This document shows, piece by piece, positions 24,623-30,602 of a DNA stretch of 30,602 nt (its first letter is position 1; each line of letters starts with the position of its first letter). The notes beneath the pieces are model-generated. The model saw only the letters and a program-made list of their open reading frames with translations, was not told where the DNA came from and ran no database searches. Origin of the DNA: Pseudomonadota bacterium (lineage in GTDB: Bacteria > Pseudomonadota > Alphaproteobacteria > Caulobacterales > Aquidulcibacteraceae); assembly GCA_023410295.1 (NCBI GenBank), contig JAEYPY010000127.1:1-30602 (forward strand), read 5' to 3'. A program made the translations under genes and the position numbers.

Positions 24623-25207
24623 ATGAACCCCGACCTCGAAGCCGCCAAAGCCGATGCGCGCATGACCATGCGCGCCGAACGCGCTGCGCTTGAGCCCGGC
24701 GATGCGCCGCTGAAGCTGATCGAAAACTTTCCGCTCGAACTCGCCAAGCTTTCCCCCGTCGCCGGCTACTGGCCCGTCGGCGGCGAGATAGATGGCCGAC
24801 CGCTGTTGGCCGCACTCGCCAAGGCCGGGCGCACCATTTGCCTGCCGCGCATGGAAAGCCGCGCCGGCCCCGCGCGCTTCCTCGCTTGGAAGGGCGGTGA
24901 GGCGCTGACCGCCGACGCCTTCGGCGTACCGTCGCCGCCGGCCACGGGCGCCGATCTCGCGCCGCGCCTCATCCTGACGCCGCTGCTCGCCTTTGACCGC
25001 GCTGGCCGTCGCTTGGGGCAGGGCGGCGGGCACTATGATCGCATCATCTCGCTCTACCGCGCGCACGGCTGTATCGCCGCCGGCCTCGCCTACGCCGAAC
25101 AGGAAATGGACGAAGTCCCCGCCGGCGCGCACGACGCGCTGCTCGACTGGGTGATCACGCCAAAAGAAGCCATTCGCTGCATCCCGCCGCTGCGCGGGCG
25201 GAGCTAA
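24623..25207 (+). CDS. fau: 5-formyltetrahydrofolate cyclo-ligase
   Basis: 194 residues from ATG 24623; GGGGGAG lies 5 bases upstream and the longer frame runs through the repeat and 6S RNA. The enzyme uses ATP to turn 5-formyl-THF into 5,10-methenyl-THF in the cytoplasm. Signatures: the N-terminal Arg/Met helix (AKADARMTMRAER), VAGYWPVGGEID at 46-57, LPRME at 74-78, and the nucleotide/substrate loop LGQGGGHYDR at 131-140, then DWVITPKEAI. The gene stands downstream of 6S RNA as ygfA/fau does in E. coli, where the two are co-transcribed. It overlaps the convergent DUF488 gene by 4 bases. Confidence 0.92.
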   Translation: MNPDLEAAKADARMTMRAERAALEPGDAPLKLIENFPLELAKLSPVAGYWPVGGEIDGRPLLAALAKAGRTICLPRMESRAGPARFLAWKGGEALTADAFGVPSPPATGADLAPRLILTPLLAFDRAGRRLGQGGGHYDRIISLYRAHGCIAAGLAYAEQEMDEVPAGAHDALLDWVITPKEAIRCIPPLRGRS

Positions 25208-25551
25208 GCCACCGGGTACACGACGCGCTTATCTTCACGCACCACCGCGCCTGGCGTCGGCGTGGCGGCGTCGACGTTCTGAAAACTCTTCACGCGCCAG
25301 AATGTGTTGGGCGAGGGCTCTGTACGCTTCTGGCGCCCACGCAAGCCGCCGAGCGGCGGGATGTGTTCATACGCGATCTGCCAAGGCGCCAGCGCATCCG
25401 CTAGCACGTCCGTGTTGTAATGCGGGTTGGTGCGCGATCGCGGGATCGAGCGCACATCGACCAAGAGCTCCACCGCGGACGCCCGCAGCAGCTCTGCGAA
25501 CTCCTCGATCGTCCGCGTCGAGTGCCCAATCGTGAAGAACGGTTTTCCCAC
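25204..25551 (-). CDS. DUF488 family protein, C-terminally short
   Basis: 115 residues from GTG 25551. FFTIGHSTRTIEEFAELLRASAVELLVDVRSIPRSRTNPHYN and IPPLGGLRGRQKR...PNTFWRVKSFQN are the N-terminal DUF488 motifs. The family usually continues for about 40-50 more residues with a conserved CAE-xPxxCHR segment. Here the frame ends in DKRVVYPVA and the stop lies within the tail of the convergent cyclo-ligase gene, so that segment is missing in all frames. It is either a truncated remnant or a short natural form. No good RBS precedes the GTG. Confidence 0.6.
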   Translation of the reverse strand: MGKPFFTIGHSTRTIEEFAELLRASAVELLVDVRSIPRSRTNPHYNTDVLADALAPWQIAYEHIPPLGGLRGRQKRTEPSPNTFWRVKSFQNVDAATPTPGAVVREDKRVVYPVA

Positions 25552-25676
25552 ACTCTGGAATTAGCGCGCGCCGTGCGCTTCCCATCGGACAGCTTGACGC
25601 AATTTAATCTGGCGCCCGTCGCCGGCCCGCGCATCCAATCTAGATCAGCCTCCGCACTAACAAAGGAGGGCCATAC

Positions 25677-26129
25677 ATGGGTCTGTTCAATTTCGGCCGC
25701 GATCAGGGCAAGGCGCCGCGCACGCCGATCCAGCAAGGTAAGGAAAACGCCAACGCGTCCGAGATCGCCGAAATGCTGCGCGATCTCGGCATCACCATCG
25801 AGGGTGGGCAGATCAGCGTGAAAGGCGACGAAGTCACCATCACCGGCCGCGCCAGCAACGCCGCTGAGAAGGAAAAAGCCATCCTTGTCATCGGCAACAC
25901 CAAGGGGGTCGCGAAAGTGAACGATCAGATTTCAGTCGCCGCGCAACAGCCGCAGCCGCAATCGCAATTCTACGAAGTGAAAAGCGGCGACACGCTGTCG
26001 AAGATCGCCAAGCAATTTTATGGCGACGCCAACAAATACAGCGCCATCTTCGAAGCCAATCGGCCGATGCTCAAGGATCCGGACGAAATCTATCCCGGCC
26101 AAACCCTGCGCATTCCGCAACAGCACTGA
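25677..26129 (+). CDS. kbp: BON-LysM protein, Kbp/YgaU-like
   Basis: 150 residues against 149 for E. coli Kbp. AAAGGAGG stands 7 bases before the ATG, the best RBS in the window. A BON domain (about 28-88: ISVKGDEVTITGRASNAAEKEKAILVIGNTKGVAKVNDQI) is followed by a Pro/Gln linker and a LysM domain (about 98-147: YEVKSGDTLSKIAKQFYGDANKY...NRPMLKDPDEIYPGQTLRIP). In E. coli this protein is a cytoplasmic potassium-binding protein induced by osmotic stress. There is no signal peptide here either, in agreement. The 125 bases before it hold no gene. Confidence 0.9.
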   Translation: MGLFNFGRDQGKAPRTPIQQGKENANASEIAEMLRDLGITIEGGQISVKGDEVTITGRASNAAEKEKAILVIGNTKGVAKVNDQISVAAQQPQPQSQFYEVKSGDTLSKIAKQFYGDANKYSAIFEANRPMLKDPDEIYPGQTLRIPQQH

Positions 26130-26170
26130 ACGCTGTCGTGTGGCGGGCGCCTAGCGCGCTCGCCGCGCGC

Positions 26171-26189
26171 ATACGCCTCAGAGGCGTAT
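26171..26189 (+). terminator. Hairpin behind the kbp-like gene
   Basis: ATACGCCT-CAG-AGGCGTAT is a perfect 8-bp stem with a 3-base loop, 41 bases after the stop, followed by only TTTG. It is a weak terminator candidate. Confidence 0.35.
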
Positions 26190-26206
26190 TTGACTCGGTG
26201 TCATTT

Positions 26207-26572
26207 TCAACACCGAAAGCCGAAGCGGCGCATCAGTTCTTCGCGTGTCGCTTCTTCGGGTTCGCGGCCCGTACGCGTTGTGACGTGTTCATACACACCC
26301 GGTCTGATCTCGCGCCACCATGGCAGATCGATCGCGCCATTACGTTGAAGATGCGCGAGATAATCGTCGAGACAGCGGAAGCTCGCGCCGCGGGCAAAAG
26401 GCAAACCGCTGACGCCCTCGTCATTTTCTTGCACGGCGGTGCTCTCCTCGGCAGGCGGCGCGGAACTCTCAACGCTATCAACCGAAATCGCCGGCGCAGT
26501 CGAGCAAGCGAGTACGATTAGCGTTGCGCCTACTACAACCACAACATAGTGTGCCGGTCGCGTGGACTTCAT
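26207..26572 (-). CDS. Small lipoprotein of unknown function, divergent from the serralysin gene
   Basis: 121 residues from ATG 26572; the longer frame adds 23 residues before an evident signal. The hydrophobic run VVVVVGATLIVLAC ends in a lipobox with Cys23. A Ser/Glu/Ala-rich linker follows, then a compact domain CLDDYLAHLQRNGAIDLPWW...GVYEHVTTRTGREPEEATREELMRRFGF. No family is recognised. The gene faces away from the metalloprotease gene with 98 bases between the starts. It does not resemble the known serralysin inhibitor Inh. The RBS is poor. Confidence 0.65.
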   Translation of the reverse strand: MKSTRPAHYVVVVVGATLIVLACSTAPAISVDSVESSAPPAEESTAVQENDEGVSGLPFARGASFRCLDDYLAHLQRNGAIDLPWWREIRPGVYEHVTTRTGREPEEATREELMRRFGFRC

Positions 26573-26670
26573 GGGGGGCCGCCAAAGCTGGCTACAACAA
26601 TCACAAAATAGTGGACCGTCTGAAGTCCCCGGGCAAGTCAATCAAACAGGCTTGGTGAAGAGGGGAACGC

Positions 26671-29436
26671 ATGTATCTCAATCGATTGGACTCTAACGGG
26701 CACTCGCGCGGACATGCCGCAAATCGCGGCGATCTTAGTGAGTATATGGGCAAACCTCCGGCGGGAGAGGTTGCGGTGCTGCCTGAGCGGCACGACAAAT
26801 TCGGATCCACTTTGGCGCCGCGCACGGACTTGAACAGCGTGGCTGCGCCACCTGCCGAAGTCCTCGTCGATGGAGGCATCGACAATCCTGGCGAGTACGA
26901 CGTCTATTCGATCACGCTGCAGGCCGGCGAAACCTATCTTTTCAGCTTGTTCGGCTCGGGCGCCGATCCGCTCGAAGACACCGTGCTCTGGCTCTACGAT
27001 GGCAGCTTCACCGAAATCGCGCTCGATGATGACGGCGGCGCCGGCGTCAATTCTCTGATCACGTACACCGCGGCGACGTCAGGCACCTATTACATCGTCG
27101 CAGAAGGCTATCCGGGCCAGGGATATACCGGCACCTACACGCTGGATGTCGTTCAGTCGCCGGGCTTCGATGTTGTGAGCGATACGTTCGAAGACGCGCC
27201 GGCGCTTTCGCTCGGTGTGAACTACGGTTTCATCGAAGCCGGCCCTGGCACCGTCTATGGGCCGGGCTACAGCGAAGTGGACACCTTCTCTTTCACCGTC
27301 GAAGGCGGGCTCATCTACGTTCTCGAAGTCGCCGGTGGCGCCGACTACATGTCGGATTGGTTCGACCTGCCGCCCGGCGAACTCGACACCGTCATGGTCA
27401 TCTACGATTCCAACGGCAACGTTGTCGCCAGCAACGACGACATCAGCTTCCCGTCGGACATCAGCTCGCGCATTCAATTCTGGGCCGAGGAGGACGCCAC
27501 TTATTACGTCGACGTATTCTCGTATCAGCCCTGGAGCGGCGGCTATTCGCTCACCCTTAACGGGGTCGATCCTGCCGACTACAACATCCTCGACTCCCTG
27601 ATCTGGGACAGCGCCGCCAACGTGCCGTTCGTGAATGGCACGGCCTATGTCTATTTCGGCGCGGCGGGCGAGAATTTCGGCCAGACCGCCGATGACGGCG
27701 TCACGCCGATGACCACGTACGGCTGGAACGCTTGGGAAATCCAGCAGGTGATGCTGGCGCTCGAAGAGTACGAAAAGATTCTCGGCGTCAATTACGAGAT
27801 CACTACCGACGTGAACCAGGCCACGTTCCGTCTGCTCACGACGTCGTCAGATCTCTACGGCGCCTACTTCATTCCGCAGGATCCGGCGTACGGCCCTGAT
27901 CAAGGCATTGGCGTATTCAACGTCGACAGCGGCGGCTGGGGCGCCTTCCAGGAATCGCTGGAGCAGGGCGGTTATTCGTTCGAAGTCATCCTGCACGAGT
28001 TCGGCCATGGCCACGGCCTCTCGCACCCGCACGACCGCGGCGGCGGCTCCGACATCATGCTCGGCGTCACCGCGGCGCAAGGTTCGTACGGCATCTTCGA
28101 CCTGAACCAGGGCGTCTACACGGTCATGAGCTACAACAGCTCGTGGAACACAGGGCCCAACGGACCGTCGCCGTTCACGGTTGCGGGCATCAGCAATGGC
28201 TGGAGCGGCACGCTGAGCGCGCTCGACATCGCCGCGCTGCAAGAACGCTATGGCGTCATCAACTCCTACGCCACCGGCAATGATGTCTACGTTCTGCGCG
28301 ACGTGCAGAGCGACGCCTATTACGAAGCGATCTGGGATACCGGCGGCAAGGACACCATCCGCTATGATGGCGCCCGCGACGCGGTCATCGACCTCCTGGC
28401 GGCGACCATCGACTACACCCCGACAGGCGGTGGCGTCATGTCGTACGTCGACGGCATTTTTGGCGGCTTCACCATTGCCAAGGGCGTTGTGATCGAGAAC
28501 GCGGCTGGGGGCTCCGGCAACGACGTGCTGCTCGGTAATTCCGCCGCGAATGAACTGAAGGGCAACGCCGGGGACGACATTCTGATCGGCCGCGAAGGCG
28601 GCGATACGTTGGATGGCGGCGACGGGTTCGACACCGCGAGCTACATCACTGCGGCCGCGGGCGTGAAGGCTTCGCTTGCCAGCAATAAGGGCACCGCTGG
28701 CGACGCCGCCGGCGACAAGTTCAAGAGCATCGAAGCGCTGCAAGGCAGCAACTACAACGACGTGCTCGAGGGCGGCAACAAGAACGACACGCTCGAAGGC
28801 ATGGACGGCAACGACAAGCTCGACGGCGGCAACGGCGACGACGTCCTGGACGGCGGCGCCGGCAATGACACGCTCAACGGCGGCAACGGCGAGGACGTGC
28901 TCTTCGGCGGCGACGGCAACGACGACCTCAACGGCGGCAACAACAACGATACGTTGTTCGGCGGCGCTGGGGACGACAGACTCGATGGCGGCAACAGCGA
29001 CGACACGCTGGACGGCGGCGACGGCAACGATCAGCTGAGCGGCGGCAACTCCAACGACGACCTCTATGGCGGCGCCGGTGACGACATTCTGTCGGGCGGC
29101 AACGGCATCGATACGCTCGTTGGCGGAACTGGCGCCGACATCCTGACCGGCGGCAACTCGCGCGATCACTTCGTGTTCAATCTCGGTGACGGCCAAGACC
29201 GCATCACCGATTTCAACAAGAACCAGGATCTGATCGATCTAAGCTCCACCGGTCTCGAGTGGGATGACCTCGACACCAACGGCAATAACAAGCTCGACGC
29301 TGGTGACGACTTCATCTCCATCTCGGGCGGCGACACCTTCATCGACTACGGCTCCGCCAGCGGCGGCCTCAGCGGTGTGGATGTCATCCGCGTGGACGAT
29401 GTCACCAACATCAAGGAAGACAGCTTCCTGTTCTAG
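26671..29436 (+). CDS. Serralysin-type RTX metalloprotease with N-terminal PPC-like domains
   Basis: 921 residues; GAGGGG lies just before the ATG. No Sec signal is present and the C-terminus is an RTX roll, so export by a type I system is expected; none is in the window. Two beta-sandwich domains of PPC (pre-peptidase C-terminal) type come first (about 60-165 and 172-305, with YDVYSITLQAGETYLFSL and VDTFSFTVEGGLIYVLEV). The metzincin domain has HEFGHGHGLSH with zinc ligands His442, His446 and His452, catalytic Glu443, and Met-turn VMSY at Met486. RTX repeats start near 615, with 14 unbroken nonapeptides at 701-826. A C-terminal M10-type region ends in DSFLF. It probably digests extracellular protein. 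Confidence 0.93.
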   Translation: MYLNRLDSNGHSRGHAANRGDLSEYMGKPPAGEVAVLPERHDKFGSTLAPRTDLNSVAAPPAEVLVDGGIDNPGEYDVYSITLQAGETYLFSLFGSGADPLEDTVLWLYDGSFTEIALDDDGGAGVNSLITYTAATSGTYYIVAEGYPGQGYTGTYTLDVVQSPGFDVVSDTFEDAPALSLGVNYGFIEAGPGTVYGPGYSEVDTFSFTVEGGLIYVLEVAGGADYMSDWFDLPPGELDTVMVIYDSNGNVVASNDDISFPSDISSRIQFWAEEDATYYVDVFSYQPWSGGYSLTLNGVDPADYNILDSLIWDSAANVPFVNGTAYVYFGAAGENFGQTADDGVTPMTTYGWNAWEIQQVMLALEEYEKILGVNYEITTDVNQATFRLLTTSSDLYGAYFIPQDPAYGPDQGIGVFNVDSGGWGAFQESLEQGGYSFEVILHEFGHGHGLSHPHDRGGGSDIMLGVTAAQGSYGIFDLNQGVYTVMSYNSSWNTGPNGPSPFTVAGISNGWSGTLSALDIAALQERYGVINSYATGNDVYVLRDVQSDAYYEAIWDTGGKDTIRYDGARDAVIDLLAATIDYTPTGGGVMSYVDGIFGGFTIAKGVVIENAAGGSGNDVLLGNSAANELKGNAGDDILIGREGGDTLDGGDGFDTASYITAAAGVKASLASNKGTAGDAAGDKFKSIEALQGSNYNDVLEGGNKNDTLEGMDGNDKLDGGNGDDVLDGGAGNDTLNGGNGEDVLFGGDGNDDLNGGNNNDTLFGGAGDDRLDGGNSDDTLDGGDGNDQLSGGNSNDDLYGGAGDDILSGGNGIDTLVGGTGADILTGGNSRDHFVFNLGDGQDRITDFNKNQDLIDLSSTGLEWDDLDTNGNNKLDAGDDFISISGGDTFIDYGSASGGLSGVDVIRVDDVTNIKEDSFLF
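28771..29148 (+). repeat. Fourteen tandem 27-base RTX units
   Basis: The units are exactly in phase without insertions, each encoding GGxGxDxLx-type nonapeptides. The third residue alternates: odd units carry Asn, even units Asp, Ala, Asp, Ala, Asp, Ala, Thr. This gives an 18-residue and a possible 36-residue super-period. The calcium-binding beta-roll has two nonapeptides per turn. Confidence 0.9.
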
Positions 29437-29462
29437 GACGCGTTTTCGAACGGAATACTCTG

Positions 29463-29496
29463 CGCGGGGGCCTCATGGGCTCCCGCGTTTTTCTTT
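29463..29496 (+). terminator. Rho-independent terminator of the metalloprotease gene
   Basis: CGCGGGGGCC (29463-29472), a short loop, and GGGCTCCCGCG (29477-29487) form a 10-bp GC stem with one G-T pair, followed by TTTTTCTTT. It lies 26 bases after the stop codon and before the convergent GNAT gene. Confidence 0.88.
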
Positions 29497-29500
29497 GCGC

Positions 29501-29968
29501 TCAAAGATCGCGCGCCATGAACACGTCGGCGCGCGCATAGGGCGTTGGCGGATGCTCGCCTTCGCCGAGATGCCGGAAGCCGAACTTCTCATAGAGCTTG
29601 ATCGCCGGCGTCAGCGCCGAATTGGTTTCGATGTACAGCGACTTCGCGCCCAGCGATGGCGCGAGTTCGATCAGGTACGTCATAAGCGCCGTGCCAATGC
29701 CGGCGCCGCGATGGCGCGGCGTCACGCCCATCTTCGCGATCTCCCACAGCCCGGGTTCTGACCGCTTTATCAGCGCGCACGCGCCCACCGGCTCGCCGTC
29801 GATCTCCGCCATCGCGATCGCGCCGTCAGCCAGGATGCGCTCCGGGTGATCGAGCGCCTCGATGTCTTTCGGCTCGACGCGAAAGTAATGCTCGATCCAT
29901 GCGACATTGAGCGCCTTGAACGCCGCCGCATCCCCCGCCCGATACGCCCGCACCACCGCACCGCTCAT
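29501..29968 (-). CDS. GNAT family N-acetyltransferase
   Basis: 155 residues, one GNAT domain. GEPVGACALIKRSEPGLWEIAKMGVTPRHRGAGIGTALM contains beta-4 and the acetyl-CoA loop R-H-R-G-A-G-I-G (about 85-92), followed by LYIETNSALTPAIKLYEKFGF, the motif B end. It transfers an acetyl group from acetyl-CoA to an unknown amine; small GNATs of this form often act on amino acids or small metabolites. It is cytoplasmic. The RBS is weak. The gene is tail-to-tail with the metalloprotease gene and unrelated in function as far as can be seen. Confidence 0.88.
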   Translation of the reverse strand: MSGAVVRAYRAGDAAAFKALNVAWIEHYFRVEPKDIEALDHPERILADGAIAMAEIDGEPVGACALIKRSEPGLWEIAKMGVTPRHRGAGIGTALMTYLIELAPSLGAKSLYIETNSALTPAIKLYEKFGFRHLGEGEHPPTPYARADVFMARDL

Positions 29969-30156
29969 GCGCCGCTCTTATCGTACATAGATCGGGACGC
30001 CGTGAGAGTTTCCAGCACCGCATCCAGAGCGACAAAGCCCGCGTTCGCTGGTTCCGCCTCGCGTGGGGCGTTCGGCCGGGAAGCGATCGTGCTTTGCATC
30101 TGCGCGCAGCATCGTTCAATCTGGCAGCGGCTGAAAACGAAACTGGGGAAATCGAT

Positions 30157-30602
30157 TTGCGCTATTTGCTGATGGGCTTTGCACTTATGCTCGCTGCCTG
30201 CTCCACCTCGCGCGCTGAGTCGCCGCTCACTTCGATCGACGTCGTCTACCATCCTGAGACGTTGTACTACACCATTACCGACAACGGCCCTGCGCGGTTC
30301 GTCGGCTTCGACAGCGAGCGCGTGTTCGAGTTTCACGCCAGCCACGAAGATTTTAGCCACGTGGCCGAACTGCTGCAGCCGCTCGAAGGCGAGGGCCTCA
30401 CCTGCAGCGCGCCAACGAGCACCCCGGGCTACATCATCTTTCGCCGCGGCGATCATGAACGCCGAGTCGAGATGCACACCTCATGCTACGCCGATGCCGA
30501 GCGTCCTCTGGCCATCAACACCAACCGCGCCTGGCAATGGATGGCCGACACCGGCCGTGCCCGCTACGTCGCGCCGTCCATCCCCGATCCCACCAGCATC
30601 AC
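30157..30602 (+). CDS. Lipoprotein of unknown function, N-terminal part (partial)
   Basis: The frame runs open to the window end (148 codons). TTG 30157 is chosen as start because GGGGA lies about 8 bases upstream and the product begins with Arg-Tyr followed by LLMGFALMLAAC; ATG 30172 is the alternative. The lipobox gives Cys15. The mature part contains SIDVVYHPETLYYTITDNG, FDSERVFEFHASHEDF, a pair of cysteines (in LTCSAP and TSCYAD) and a Trp-rich AWQWMADTG. No family is recognised. The 188 bases between it and the GNAT start hold no gene; the two genes are divergent and should share that promoter region. Confidence 0.65.
   Translation, partial: MRYLLMGFALMLAACSTSRAESPLTSIDVVYHPETLYYTITDNGPARFVGFDSERVFEFHASHEDFSHVAELLQPLEGEGLTCSAPTSTPGYIIFRRGDHERRVEMHTSCYADAERPLAINTNRAWQWMADTGRARYVAPSIPDPTSI

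Noticed and set aside
28771..29148. Regular 27-base spacing that could suggest a CRISPR-like or VNTR array.
   Set aside because: The period is wholly explained by in-frame RTX nonapeptides inside a coding region; there are no spacers.
27847..29196. Long minus-strand open frame opposite the RTX protease.
   Set aside because: Its Val/Ala-rich repeats mirror the RTX repeat DNA, and there is no RBS or independent family signal. It is a shadow of a repetitive gene.

Overview
The window reads as GC-rich chromosomal DNA of an alphaproteobacterium, probably of the Caulobacterales/Hyphomonadaceae side. This is inferred from protein style, a short coiled-coil gene fused by TGATG to zapA (the ZauP-ZapA arrangement known from Caulobacter), the order zapA - 6S RNA - 5-formyl-THF cyclo-ligase, and several alphaproteobacterial families (DUF1993, DUF4142, Host_attach, FKBP and subtilase lipoproteins). 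The species cannot be named from sequence alone. There are no rRNA or tRNA genes, phage genes, transposases or CRISPR arrays.

Layout. 1-2920 (+): the 3' end of an acyl-CoA thioesterase, NADP-type glutamate dehydrogenase (gdhA), a 348-base gap, and a two-DTG aspartic protease. 2925-6085 (-): glyoxalase II (gloC), a DUF4142 lipoprotein with a good terminator, a secreted DUF4198 protein and an unrecognised protein with two RYWRP units. 6194-9596 (+): a lipoprotein subtilase, a small secreted protein resembling a free-standing subtilase propeptide, and an alpha/beta hydrolase. 9606-11158 (-): a small unknown protein and an iron-type alcohol dehydrogenase, divergent from a fused oligopeptide-type ABC ATPase (11252-13072, +). 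13069-17197 (-): Host_attach protein, threonine ammonia-lyase, a BcsL-like GNAT protein, and a trypsin-like protease with three four-cysteine repeats. 17305-19658 (+): GST, FKBP lipoprotein and acetylornithine deacetylase, tightly packed.

19655-23658 (-) is a glycolytic cluster: gap at the 5' end and pgk at the 3' end, with five small genes between them (two unknown proteins of 94 and 92 aa, a DUF1993 protein and two paralogous small membrane proteins) and a 99-base inverted-repeat element. 23780-25207 (+) holds the division pair zauP-like/zapA, a 6S RNA candidate with its own promoter, a palindromic dispersed-repeat-like element whose end supplies the ribosome binding site of the next gene, and 5-formyl-THF cyclo-ligase. 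A C-terminally short DUF488 gene (-), a BON-LysM protein (Kbp-like, +), a small lipoprotein (-), a large RTX serralysin-type metalloprotease (+) with a strong terminator, a GNAT acetyltransferase (-) and the start of a lipoprotein gene (+) fill the rest.

Themes. Four exported or envelope proteases of four catalytic types (aspartic, subtilisin, trypsin, serralysin) lie within about 27 kb. The less ordinary items are the subtilase/propeptide-like pair, the small-gene module inside gap-pgk, the 6S RNA locus with its repeat-derived RBS, and the higher-order repeat in the RTX region. No complete novel system is proven by the sequence.
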